From Duganella aquatilis (lineage in GTDB: Bacteria > Pseudomonadota > Gammaproteobacteria > Burkholderiales > Burkholderiaceae_D): a DNA stretch of 64,000 nucleotides. The position numbers were made by a program, and so were the translations under genes. The notes beneath the pieces are model-generated. The model did not search any database and was not told the DNA's origin. It was given only the letters and a program-made list of their open reading frames with translations. Shown piece by piece: positions 37,644-46,700 of this stretch; the stretch's first letter is position 1; every line of letters starts with the position of its first letter. Where the stretch lies: NCBI RefSeq assembly GCF_009674565.1, contig NZ_WKJL01000015.1, forward strand, positions 62,001 through 126,000, read 5' to 3'.

Positions 37644-38497
37644 CAGTCGCCCTCGAATTGCGGTTTTTGCCTGGCCACGAAGGCGTGATACGCGCGGTGG
37701 AAATCGTTGGTGGCCATGCAGATGGCCTGCGCCTGCGCTTCCGCTTCGATGGCTTCGTCCACACCCATATTCCATTCCTGTTGCAGCATTTTCTTGGTCA
37801 TGCCGTGCGCGAAGGTCGGGCCGTCGGCCAGTCCTTGCGCAAAGCCGCGTGCGGCGGCCAGCAAGGCCTCCGGTTCGTGCACGCTGTTGAAGAAACCCCA
37901 GCGCTCGGCCTCCACACCGGACATCGAGCGCCCGGTGTACAACAGCTCCGCAGCGCGCCCCTGTCCGATCACGCGCGGCAGCAGCGAGCAGGCGCCCATG
38001 TCGGCGCCGGCCAGGCCCACACGCGTGAACAGGAACGCGGTCTTGCTGCGTGCCGTGCCGAGGCGGATGTCGGACGCCAGCGCGAGAATGGCGCCGGCGC
38101 CGGCGCACACGCCGTCCACCGCCGCGATGATCGGTTGCGGGCAGTGGCGCATGGCTTTCACCAGGTCGCCCGTCATGCGCGTGAAGGCCAGCATGCCGGG
38201 CATATCGAGCTTGGTCAGCGGGCCGATGATGTCGTGCACGTCGCCGCCGGAGCAGAAGTTTTCGCCCGCGCCGGTGAGCACCACGGCTTTTATATCGTCC
38301 GCATATGCCAGGGCGCGGAACAGGTCGCGCAGCTCGGCGTAGGATTCGAACGTCAGCGGATTTTTGCGCTCGGGACGGTCCAGCGTCAGCGTCGCCACGC
38401 CATCGCTCACTTCAAACAGGAAGTGGCTGGCCTGGTAACCCGCCAGCGACGTGCGGTTGCCGGGCAGCTGTTGCGGCGCGCCGGGAAGGTATCTCAT
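37643..38497 (-). CDS. Enoyl-CoA hydratase/isomerase family protein
   Basis: A 284-residue crotonase-fold protein. The first oxyanion-hole region is VVLTGAGENFCSGGDVHDI and the second AAVDGVCAGAGAILALASDIRLG. The following segment (KTAFLFTRVGLAGADMGACSLLPRVIG) lacks one of the usual Glu residues and has an Asp, as in isomerase- or ring-hydrolase-like members. It probably hydrates or opens the ring of the CoA-bound intermediate. It is coupled to marR upstream (ATGA) and to acyl-CoA dehydrogenase downstream (TGATG). Confidence 0.9.
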
Positions 38498-38976
38498 GGC
38501 GCGGTCCTCAGTTTCTGCTTCATGTCGGACAGCAGTTCCAGCAGCTGCGCCTTGTCGGCGCCGGGAATATCCTGCAGCATTTCGGTCAGCCAGCCTTCGT
38601 GCACCGCCGCCATGGTGGCGAAGGCCTTGCGGCCCGCCGACGTGAGCTTGACGCTGTAGGCGCGGCCGTCCTTGGGATCGGGCACGCGCACCACCAGCTT
38701 CTCCTGCTCCAGCTGGTCGGTGATGCCGGTGACGTTACCGCCCGTGACCATCATGCGCTTGGACAACTCGCCCATGCGCAAGCCTTGCGGATAGCGCTCC
38801 AGCTGCGCCATCAGGTCGAAGCGCGGCAGCGTGATGCCGAAGGTGGCGCGCAGGCGGCTGCGGATTTCGTTCTCGATCTTGACGGTGCACGACAGCATCC
38901 GCAGCCACAGCTTGAGCGACTGGTGATGGTCGTTCGTCAGCCGGCTGGCGAGGTCCAGTTGTTCTTCATCTTCCAT
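38494..38976 (-). CDS. MarR-family transcriptional regulator
   Basis: A 160-residue winged-helix protein with MLSCTVKIENEIRSRLRATFGITLPRFDLMAQLERYPQGLRMGELSKRMMVTGGNVTGITDQLEQEKLVVRV as its DNA-binding core, of which the helix LSKRMMVTGGNVTGITDQL is the recognition part. It probably represses the aromatic-CoA operon and is released by the CoA-thioester substrate, as known for related regulators of aerobic CoA-dependent degradation. The 12-bp palindrome at 42924-42935 is a candidate operator. It lies inside the operon and its start overlaps the end of the monooxygenase gene. Confidence 0.88.
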   Translation of the reverse strand: MEDEEQLDLASRLTNDHHQSLKLWLRMLSCTVKIENEIRSRLRATFGITLPRFDLMAQLERYPQGLRMGELSKRMMVTGGNVTGITDQLEQEKLVVRVPDPKDGRAYSVKLTSAGRKAFATMAAVHEGWLTEMLQDIPGADKAQLLELLSDMKQKLRTAP

Positions 38977-41278
38977 AGTTTTTTTCCATTTGTTGTTTGC
39001 CCGCCAGGTACTGCCTTGGCCATGCGATTGCCTTGTAGCCGATGCGTGCCGCTTCCGTCAGCGTCCATGCGGCATTGGCCAGGTGCGGACGGCCCACCGC
39101 GCACAGGTCGGCGCGGCCGGCGGCGATGATGCTGTTGGCGTGGTCCGCTTCATAGATCGATCCCACGGCGATGGCGCCGATGCCGGCTTCGTTGCGGATG
39201 CGGTCCGCAAACGGTGTCTGGAACATGCGGCCATACACCGGCTTTTCCTTTTTGCTGACCTGCCCCGACGAGCAGTCGATCATGTCCGCGCCGGCGGCCT
39301 TGAACAGGCTGGCGATGCGCACCGCGTCGTCCGGCGTGATGCCGCCTTCGACCCAGTCGTGCGCGGAGATGCGCACGCTCATCGGCTTGTGCGCCGGCCA
39401 CGCGTCGCGCATCGCCGCAAACACGCGCAGCGGATAGCGGCAGCGGTTTTCAAGACTGCCGCCGTATTCGTCGTTGCGCTGGTTGGTCAGCGGCGAGATG
39501 AAGGATGACAGCAGGTAGCCGTGTGCGCAGTGCAGTTCCAGCCAGTCGAAGCCTGCTTCGTCGGCGGCCAGCGTGGCGAGCACGAAGTCGGCCAGGATGC
39601 GGTCCATGTCTTGCACCGTCATTTCGCGCGCGGTTTGCGAAACGCCTTGCAGGTACTGCTGCGGCGATGCGGAGACCAGCGGCCAGTTGTCCTTGTCCAG
39701 CGGCTGGTCGATGCCGTCCCACATGGCGCGCGTGGAGCCTTTGGCGCCGGCGTGGCCCAGTTGCAGCGCAATCGCCGCATCCGTGTTCTGGTGGACGAAG
39801 TCGACGATGCGCTTCCAGGCTTGCGTGTGTTCCGGTGCATACATGCCGGGGCAGAATGGCGTGATGCGCGCATCGGCGGAAACGCAGGTCATTTCGGCGA
39901 ACACCAGCGCGGCGCCGCCCAGCGCGCGTGCGCCGAGGTGCGCCAGGTGGTAGTCGCCGACCACGCCGCCCACCGCGCTGTATTGCGCCATCGGCGAGAC
40001 CAGGATGCGGTTTTTCAGCGTCAGGCTACGTACCTGGTACGGCGTGAACATGGGCGGCACGGCCGACGGCCAAGCGCCCGCAGCAGGCGACGGCTGCCCG
40101 GCCTGAGCGGCGGCGCGCTGCGCAAACCAGCGCTCGTAGTCCGCCACATAGGCCGGGTCGCGCAGGCGCAGGTTTTCGTGCGACAGGCGCTGGCTGCGTG
40201 TCAGCATCGAATAGGCAAACTGCGGCGCTTCCATCGCCGTGTAGCGTTCTACGTTTTCAAACCACTCCATCGAATTGCGTGCGGCGTTTTGCAGCTTGAG
40301 CACCTCCACCGCGCGCACCGCCTCGTAGGCTTCCAGCGCGGCGGCCATGTCAGGCTGCGCGGCGAAACAGCGCGCCAGTTCGATGGCGTCTTCCAGCGCC
40401 AGCTTGGTGCCGGAGCCGATCGAGTAATGCGCGGTGTGGGCGGCGTCGCCCATCAGCACCACCGGCACCGCGCCGTTCCAGTGCACCCAGCGCCCGCAGA
40501 CGATGCGCGGAAACTTGATCCACATGGCCGAGCCACGCAGGTGCGAGGCGTTCGACATCAGCTTGTGGCCTTCCAGCTGGTCGGCAAACAGGCGCTCGCA
40601 GAAAGCGATGGATTCTTCCTGGCTCATGTCCTCCAGCCCAGCCGCGCGCCATACCGCCTCCGGCGTTTCGACAATGAAGGTGGAGGTATCGGCGTCGTAC
40701 TGGTAGATATGCGCCTGGAACCAGCCGAATTCCGTCTGCTTGAACGCGAAAGTGAAGGCATCGAACTTCTTGCGCGTGCCCAGCCATACAAAGCGGCAAT
40801 GGCGCTGTTCGATCTGCGGCTGGTAGCTGTCCGCATGACGCGTGCGAATGCGGCTGTTCAAGCCGTCGGCGGCGATGACCAGGTCGGCGTCGTACTGCCG
40901 TTCGTCCGCCACATCGGTCTCGAACACCAGCGACACGCCCAGCTCCTCGCAACGATGCTGCAGGATGTTGAGCAGATGCTTGCGGCCGATGCCGCAGAAG
41001 CCATGGCCGCCCGACGTCACCTTCTCGCCCTTGAAGAAGACATCGATATCGTCCCAGTGGTTGAACGAGGCTTCGATGGCCTGCGCGGTCTGCGGGTCGG
41101 CTTCGGCCAGGTTGCCCAGCGTCTGGTCGGAAAATACCACGCCCCAGCCGAAGGTATCGTAGGGACGGTTGCGCTCCACCACCGTGATCTGGTGCGCGGG
41201 ATTCTGCTTCTTCATCAGCAGTGCGAAGTACAAGCCTGCGGGACCGCCGCCTATGCATACAATCTTCATGTCATTCAT
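38966..41278 (-). CDS. Two-domain aromatic-CoA monooxygenase/reductase (2-aminobenzoyl-CoA or salicylyl-CoA type)
   Basis: About 770 residues from the ATG at 41278, which overlaps the ligase stop (a start nine bases further in is also possible). The N-terminal half is a class A flavin monooxygenase: IVCIGGGPAGLYFALLMKK, VIAADGLNSRIR and VVLMGDAAHTAHYSIGSGTKLALEDA. The C-terminal half is an old-yellow-enzyme domain beginning FTPYQVRSLTLKNRILVSPM with AIALQLGHAGAKG. This fusion is found in 2-aminobenzoyl-CoA monooxygenase/reductase of Azoarcus evansii and in salicylyl-CoA 5-hydroxylases. The neighbouring RidA and ligase favour the aminobenzoyl-CoA reaction. Confidence 0.9.
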   Translation of the reverse strand: MNDMKIVCIGGGPAGLYFALLMKKQNPAHQITVVERNRPYDTFGWGVVFSDQTLGNLAEADPQTAQAIEASFNHWDDIDVFFKGEKVTSGGHGFCGIGRKHLLNILQHRCEELGVSLVFETDVADERQYDADLVIAADGLNSRIRTRHADSYQPQIEQRHCRFVWLGTRKKFDAFTFAFKQTEFGWFQAHIYQYDADTSTFIVETPEAVWRAAGLEDMSQEESIAFCERLFADQLEGHKLMSNASHLRGSAMWIKFPRIVCGRWVHWNGAVPVVLMGDAAHTAHYSIGSGTKLALEDAIELARCFAAQPDMAAALEAYEAVRAVEVLKLQNAARNSMEWFENVERYTAMEAPQFAYSMLTRSQRLSHENLRLRDPAYVADYERWFAQRAAAQAGQPSPAAGAWPSAVPPMFTPYQVRSLTLKNRILVSPMAQYSAVGGVVGDYHLAHLGARALGGAALVFAEMTCVSADARITPFCPGMYAPEHTQAWKRIVDFVHQNTDAAIALQLGHAGAKGSTRAMWDGIDQPLDKDNWPLVSASPQQYLQGVSQTAREMTVQDMDRILADFVLATLAADEAGFDWLELHCAHGYLLSSFISPLTNQRNDEYGGSLENRCRYPLRVFAAMRDAWPAHKPMSVRISAHDWVEGGITPDDAVRIASLFKAAGADMIDCSSGQVSKKEKPVYGRMFQTPFADRIRNEAGIGAIAVGSIYEADHANSIIAAGRADLCAVGRPHLANAAWTLTEAARIGYKAIAWPRQYLAGKQQMEKNYGR

Positions 41279-42875
41279 CGCGCAGTTTGAAGCGTTGCAG
41301 CTTGCCGGTTTCGGTGCGCGGCAAGGCCTTGAGGAATTTGATCGCACGCGGATATTTGTACGGCGCGATCTGCTCCTTCACAAACTCCTGCAACTGCGCG
41401 GTCAGCGCCGGCGACTCGGCATGGCCGGCGCGCAGCACCACGTGCGCTTCGACGATCTGCCCGCGCTCCTCGTCCGCCCTGCCGATCACGCCGCATTCGG
41501 CCACGGCGGGATGGCGCAACAGCACGTCCTCCACTTCCGGCCCGGCGATGTTGTAGCCGGCCGAGATAATCATGTCGTCGGTGCGCGAGCGATAATAGAA
41601 GTAGCCGTCCGCGTCCATCTCGTAGGCGTCGCCGGTCAGGTTCCAGCCGTTGAGCACATAGTCGCGTTGACGCTCATCGGCCAGGTAGCGGCAGCCGGTC
41701 GGGCCTTTCACCGCCAGCCGTCCGGTCACGCCCGCGCCGACCGGATTACCCTGGTGGTCGAGAATGCAGGCCTGGTAGCCCGGCACCGGCTTGCCGGTCG
41801 CGCCGGGCCGCACGTTGTCGCCGGCAGCGGAGATAAAGATGTGCAGCAGCTCCGTCGCGCCGATGCCGTCGATCATGGTCAGGCCGGTCGCCTGGCGCCA
41901 GCTCTCGCGCGTGGCCAGCGGCAGCGCTTCGCCGGCCGACACGCTTTTCTTCAGGCTGGTGAGGTCGAACTTGTCCGCCAGCGCCGCCATCTGGCGGTAA
42001 AACGTGGGGGCAGTAAAACACACGGTGGCGTGGTGCGTCTCTATCGCTTTCAGCAGAGTTTCGGGCGTCAGCTTCTCCAGCAGCACCGCCGTGGCGCCCA
42101 CGCGCATCGGGAACAGCAGCAGGCCGCCCAGGCCGAAGGTGAACGCCAGCGGCGGCGTGCCGATGAAGATGTCGCTGCGCTGCGATTGCAGCACCGAGCG
42201 CGGGAAGCAGTCGCAGATCGCCATCACGTCGCGATGGAAATGCATCGTGCCTTTCGGGATGCCGGTGGTGCCGGAGGTGAAACTGATCAGGCACACGTCG
42301 TCGGCCGCCGTATCGACCGCGTCGAAGTGCGCCGACTGGTTTGCCATCTGCGCTTGCAGCGCATCGAAGCACAGGGTGTTGGCGCGCGCGGCGGCAGGCA
42401 GTTCGGCCGCATCCAGTTCCGCGCGCAGGCTGTCGGCGCACAGCACCGCATTGACCTGCGCCTTGCTGGCAATGGCGCCCAGTTCGCGCGCGCGCAGCAG
42501 CGGCATGGTCGGCACGGCGATCAGGCCGGCCTTGAACACCGCCAGGATACAGGCCGCCATCAAGGGGCAGTTGGCGCCGCGCAGCAGCACGCGATTGCCG
42601 GTCTCCAGCCGCATCGGACCGCGCAGCACGTTGGCGATGCGGTCGACCTGCTGCTGCAACTGCGCGTAGGTCCACGCTTCCTGCGCGCCGCGAATCGCGA
42701 TGCGTTCGGGATGGACGCGGGCGCCGTCATCCAGCAGCAACGCCGCGCAGTTGAGGCGCGGCGGATACTGAAGCTCGGGGAGGTCGAAGCGCAATTCCGG
42801 CCACCATTCCGCCGGCGGCAGATGGTCGCGCGCGAAATGGTCGGCGTAGGCGCTGGCTGCGAGAGGTTGGTTCAT
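41271..42875 (-). CDS. Aromatic acid-CoA ligase (2-aminobenzoate/benzoate type)
   Basis: A 534-residue ANL-family enzyme that activates an aromatic acid to its CoA thioester with ATP. Visible motifs are SFTSGTTGIPKGTMHFHRD (phosphate loop), DGIGATELLHIF, WNLTGDAYEMDADGYFYYRSRTDDMI and the C-terminal Lys in RTETGKLQRFKLRD. It closely resembles benzoate-CoA and 2-aminobenzoate-CoA ligases. It is first in the operon, directly behind the promoter region with the palindrome at 42924-42935. Substrate (anthranilate, salicylate or benzoate) cannot be fixed by sequence alone; context favours anthranilate. Confidence 0.88.
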   Translation of the reverse strand: MNQPLAASAYADHFARDHLPPAEWWPELRFDLPELQYPPRLNCAALLLDDGARVHPERIAIRGAQEAWTYAQLQQQVDRIANVLRGPMRLETGNRVLLRGANCPLMAACILAVFKAGLIAVPTMPLLRARELGAIASKAQVNAVLCADSLRAELDAAELPAAARANTLCFDALQAQMANQSAHFDAVDTAADDVCLISFTSGTTGIPKGTMHFHRDVMAICDCFPRSVLQSQRSDIFIGTPPLAFTFGLGGLLLFPMRVGATAVLLEKLTPETLLKAIETHHATVCFTAPTFYRQMAALADKFDLTSLKKSVSAGEALPLATRESWRQATGLTMIDGIGATELLHIFISAAGDNVRPGATGKPVPGYQACILDHQGNPVGAGVTGRLAVKGPTGCRYLADERQRDYVLNGWNLTGDAYEMDADGYFYYRSRTDDMIISAGYNIAGPEVEDVLLRHPAVAECGVIGRADEERGQIVEAHVVLRAGHAESPALTAQLQEFVKEQIAPYKYPRAIKFLKALPRTETGKLQRFKLRDE

Positions 42876-42923
42876 GGTCGCCCTGAAATCGGAAGTCGTA
42901 GGTATCCACTACATCGCAGATAC

Positions 42924-42935
42924 TTTAAGCTTAAA
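42924..42935. promoter_or_regulatory. 12-bp palindrome, candidate MarR operator
   Basis: TTTAAGCTTAAA is a perfect palindrome located 49-60 bp upstream of the ligase start, in the short AT-rich promoter region between the ligase operon and the response regulator stop. Its size and position suit a MarR dimer site for the regulator at 38494-38976. Confidence 0.5.
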
Positions 42936-42965
42936 CTATCCCGACATCAAGTGATATAAATAGTA

Positions 42966-43679
42966 TTAGACGCCGTCCTGGCGAACCAGGCCCGCCTGGT
43001 GGATCACCGCGCGCACCACATCCGCCAGCACCGCCTGCACTTCCTCGTTCGACAAGCGGTCCGGCGCGAAGCTCTTCAGTTCCGCCGCCGCGCCGTGCAG
43101 GCCCAGCGTGACGCAGCCGGCGTGCAGGCGCTCGATGCGGGTCCGCGCATCCTGCTGGTCGCCCTTGGCCAGCGCCGTTTCCAGATCGGTGGCGGCAGCC
43201 GTCAGCTGGTTCTGGAAGCCGCTGAGGTAGACCAGCAGCCGTTCGGCGTTGATGCCCAGCCGGCGCAAGGTGTCGGCCGGCGCTTCGGCCAGATGTTCGT
43301 AGCCGCTGGCCGCCTGATCGAGGAAATCCACCAGGTGCACGCGCACCTGCTCCGCCTGGAACGGCTTGACGATATAGCCGGCGGCGCCGGCCTTGGTGGC
43401 CTCCTGCACGGTGTCCTTGTCGTTGGCCGAGGTGACCAGTACGAACGGCATGCTGTTCAGCTCCGCGTGCGCTTTCACCCGCTGCAACAGCTCGATGCCC
43501 GACAGGCGCGGCATGCGCAGGTCGCAGAAGCAGATGGCAGGACGCAAACCGTCTTCCAACTGCTGCCACGCATCGGCGCCGTCCTCCGCTTCGACAATAT
43601 CAAAACTGCCGCAGCTGTCGATCAGGTGCATCAACACCATTCGCGAGACGACATCATCGTCCACTACCAGAACTTTCAT
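42966..43679 (-). CDS. Response regulator with C-terminal helical extension
   Basis: About 237 residues from the ATG at 43679 (MKVLVVDDD). Residues 1-120 are a receiver domain with phosphoacceptor Asp53 (FCDLRMPRLSG), an acidic pair near the N-terminus, LVTSAND and the Lys in IVKPF. The C-terminal half (ALAKGDQQDARTRIERLHAGCVTLGLHGAAAELKSFA) resembles an HPt-like four-helix bundle, but the usual H-x-x-K-G site is not clear. No DNA-binding domain is seen. It lies about 80 bp downstream of the hybrid kinase on the same strand and is its likely partner. Confidence 0.8.
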   Translation of the reverse strand: MKVLVVDDDVVSRMVLMHLIDSCGSFDIVEAEDGADAWQQLEDGLRPAICFCDLRMPRLSGIELLQRVKAHAELNSMPFVLVTSANDKDTVQEATKAGAAGYIVKPFQAEQVRVHLVDFLDQAASGYEHLAEAPADTLRRLGINAERLLVYLSGFQNQLTAAATDLETALAKGDQQDARTRIERLHAGCVTLGLHGAAAELKSFAPDRLSNEEVQAVLADVVRAVIHQAGLVRQDGV

Positions 43680-43759
43680 GCGGCTCCCTATGTCGTGTAG
43701 TAACGATATTACATCAATCACCGATTCTTGCAACCGTCCAGGACAGAGAAAGATGCACC

Positions 43760-46700
43760 TTACAGCGTGCTAGTCGCGCGGGCCCTTTCCAGCAGGCGGC
43801 GCAAGTGCGGCATGGCCGATTCCACCTGCGCCCAGTTGCCGTGGTCCGCCTCCAGTTCAAGGTCGCCGCACAGCGCCTGCAGCTCCTGTTCTTCCAGGTA
43901 GCCGGCGCTGCCCTTCATGCCGTGCAGCAGACGGCTGGCGGTTTCGCTGTCGCGTTCCGTCAGCGCCTGTTCCAGGTCCGCCAGCCGCAGCGGCGCATCC
44001 TGGTGGAAGGCGCTGCGCAGCCGCGCTTTCAGGTCGCTGGCGCCGCCGCTGTGCTGCGTCAGGCGCGAGGTTTCCAGCGCGGCCGGCGCCACGCCGAACA
44101 TCGAATCCAGTTCCGGCGTGCCGGTCGCCGGATTGCGGCGCGGCTGCATGCGCGGCAACTGGAAGCCGCGCTGCAACTGACGCTCAATCGCGCGGCTTAA
44201 CTGAAAGTGCAACTTGTCTTCGTCGATCGGCTTGGTGAGGAAATCGTCCATGCCGGAGGCCAGGTAGCGGCTGCGGTCTTCCTCGCTGGCGTTGGCGGTC
44301 AGCGCGATGATCATCAGCTCCTGGTCGCGCACCGGCGCGAATTCCGGGCCGCCGGAGCGGATCAGCCGCGTGGCGCTGGCGCCGTCCATTTCCGGCATGC
44401 GGCCGTCCATCAGTATCAGGTCATAGCGCGTCAGCGAGCAGGCCTTGACCGCCAGCGCGCCGTTGGCGGCGATGTCCACCTTGTGGCCCAGGTCTTCCAG
44501 CATCATGCGGATGATGATCTGGTTGGTCGGGAAGTCTTCCGCGCACAGCACTTTCAGCTGATGGCTGTGCGGCTCGCGCGGCACCTGCGGCACCAGCGGC
44601 GGCGCCACGCCGTTCGGCAGCGGCAGTTCGAACAGGAAAGTGCTGCCCTCGCCCGGCGTGCTGACGGCATTGATGCTGCCGCCCATCAGCTCCACCAGCT
44701 GGCGGCAGATCGCCAGTCCCAGGCCGGTGCCGCCGTAGCGGCGCGTGGTCGAGGCGTCGGCCTGTTCGAACTGCTGGAACAGGCGCGGGATCGCATCGGC
44801 CTCGATGCCGATGCCGGTGTCGGAAACACTGAAGCGGATGCGATTGTCGCCAAGATCATCGCTGCTGTCATCCGGCACGCGCTCGACGCGCATCGTCACC
44901 ATCCCCTGGCGCGTGAACTTGAAGGCGTTGCCGACCAGGTTGACCAGCACCTGCCGCAAGCGGGTCGGATCGCCCACCACGAACTGCGGCAGGCCGTCGT
45001 CGAACTCCATGCGGAAGCCGACGCTGTGCGCGGCCGCCTGTTCCTCGAACAGGCTGACCACATTCTCCACCGCCGACGACAGCGAGAAGTCGATGTTCTC
45101 GATGGTCAGCTTGCCCGCCTCGATCTTCGAGAAGTCCAGCAGGTCGTTGATGATGGACAGCAGAGACTGCGCATTGGCCTGGCCGCGCAGGATCTGCTCG
45201 CGCGTGCCCTCCGCCAGGTTGGTGTCGCGCAGCGCGAAGCCCAGCATGCCGATCACACCGGCCAGCGGCGTGCGCATCTCGTGGCTCATATTGGCCAGGA
45301 ATTCGGACTTCTGCCGGGTGGCGTCTTCCGCCTTTTGCTTGGCGTAGCGCAGGCGTTCCTCGTTGTCCTGCAAGGCGCGGTTGGCCAGCGCCAGCTCCTC
45401 GGTGTGCAGCCGCACCTGACGTTCCTGCGCCATCAGCTGGTCGCGCGTGTGGCGCAGCGTTTGCAGCGTTTCCTCCAGCTGCTGGTAAGCGCGCGCGTTT
45501 TCCAGGCCGGCGGCGGCATGCGACGCCAGCGTTTGCAGCATGTCCATGTGGATGCGCTGGTAACTGTTGCGCTCCGTGCTCTGCACGCTGAGCAGGCCGA
45601 CCACCTTGTCGCCGACGATCAGCGGCACGTACAGCATCGAATGTGCCGCCTCCGAACTCACGCCGTCCTCGCGCACGCACGGCGCCAGCGACGCCAGGCC
45701 GGATTCGTCCATGTAGTCGCGGTACTCTTTCTGGAAATCGTTGATGAAGATCGGCTTGCGCTGGGTCAGGCACCACACCGCCAGCTGGTTCGGCTGGTCC
45801 AGCCGGCGCTGGTACGGCAAGGTGCGCACGCCGCCCTCGATGGCGAACGGGAAGTCGATCACGCCCAGCTCCTCGCGCACGAAACCGATGCCGAAGATCG
45901 GCGCGTTCATCAGGTGGTTGACGTGGCGGTACAGCGTCTGCATGGTGGTTTCCATGTCCAGCGAGGCGCTCATCTCGCGTCCCAGCTCGCTCAGCACGGA
46001 GATGTTGCGGTGGGCCTGCTCCACTTCTTCCTTTTGCCGCTCGGTGTCGATGCGGCGCTGCTCGGCCTCGGCGCGCTGCGCCTCCGCTTCCAGGCGGCGG
46101 CGTTCCAGTTCGTGCTTCTGCTGTTGCAGCTGCTGGTTCTTGTGTTCCACTTCCGCCGTGCGCGATCCCACCAGGTGTTCGAGCCGCGCCTGTTGATGGC
46201 GCAGGCTGCGCACGCGCGCGTGATAGACGGCGTAGGCCGCACCCAGCGCCGCCAGCACCAGCAGCGTGCGGAACCACCAGGTCTTCCAGAACGGCGGCCG
46301 GATGGTGATCTCCAGCGTGGCGGCGTTGTCGTTCCAGATGCCGTCCTTGTTGGCCGCCTTCACGCGGAACAGGTACTTGCCGGGATCCAGATTGGTGTAG
46401 GTGGCGAAACGCTTGGTGGCGTCGGTGACCACCCAGTCCTCGTCGAAGCCTTGCAGCTGATAGGCGAAGCGGTTGCGCTGCGGCGCCGCGTAGTGCAGCG
46501 CCGCGAACTCCAGCGAGAACACGGAATCGGCTTCCAGCAGCGTCAATGCGCTGGTGTGTTCGATGGCGGTCTTCAGCACGTCTGGATGCTCGCCCTGGCC
46601 CGGCTTGAGCGACTTGTTAAAGATCTGGAAATCGGTGATCGCCACCGTCGGCGCCACGCTGTTTTCGCGCACCTCGCCCGGCGTGAACGCGGTGATGCCG

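Noticed and set aside
39521..41290. A 589-codon plus-strand frame opposite the monooxygenase/reductase gene
   Set aside because: It lies across a well-matched two-domain enzyme and its composition (His, Arg, Gln rich) is typical of shadow translation.
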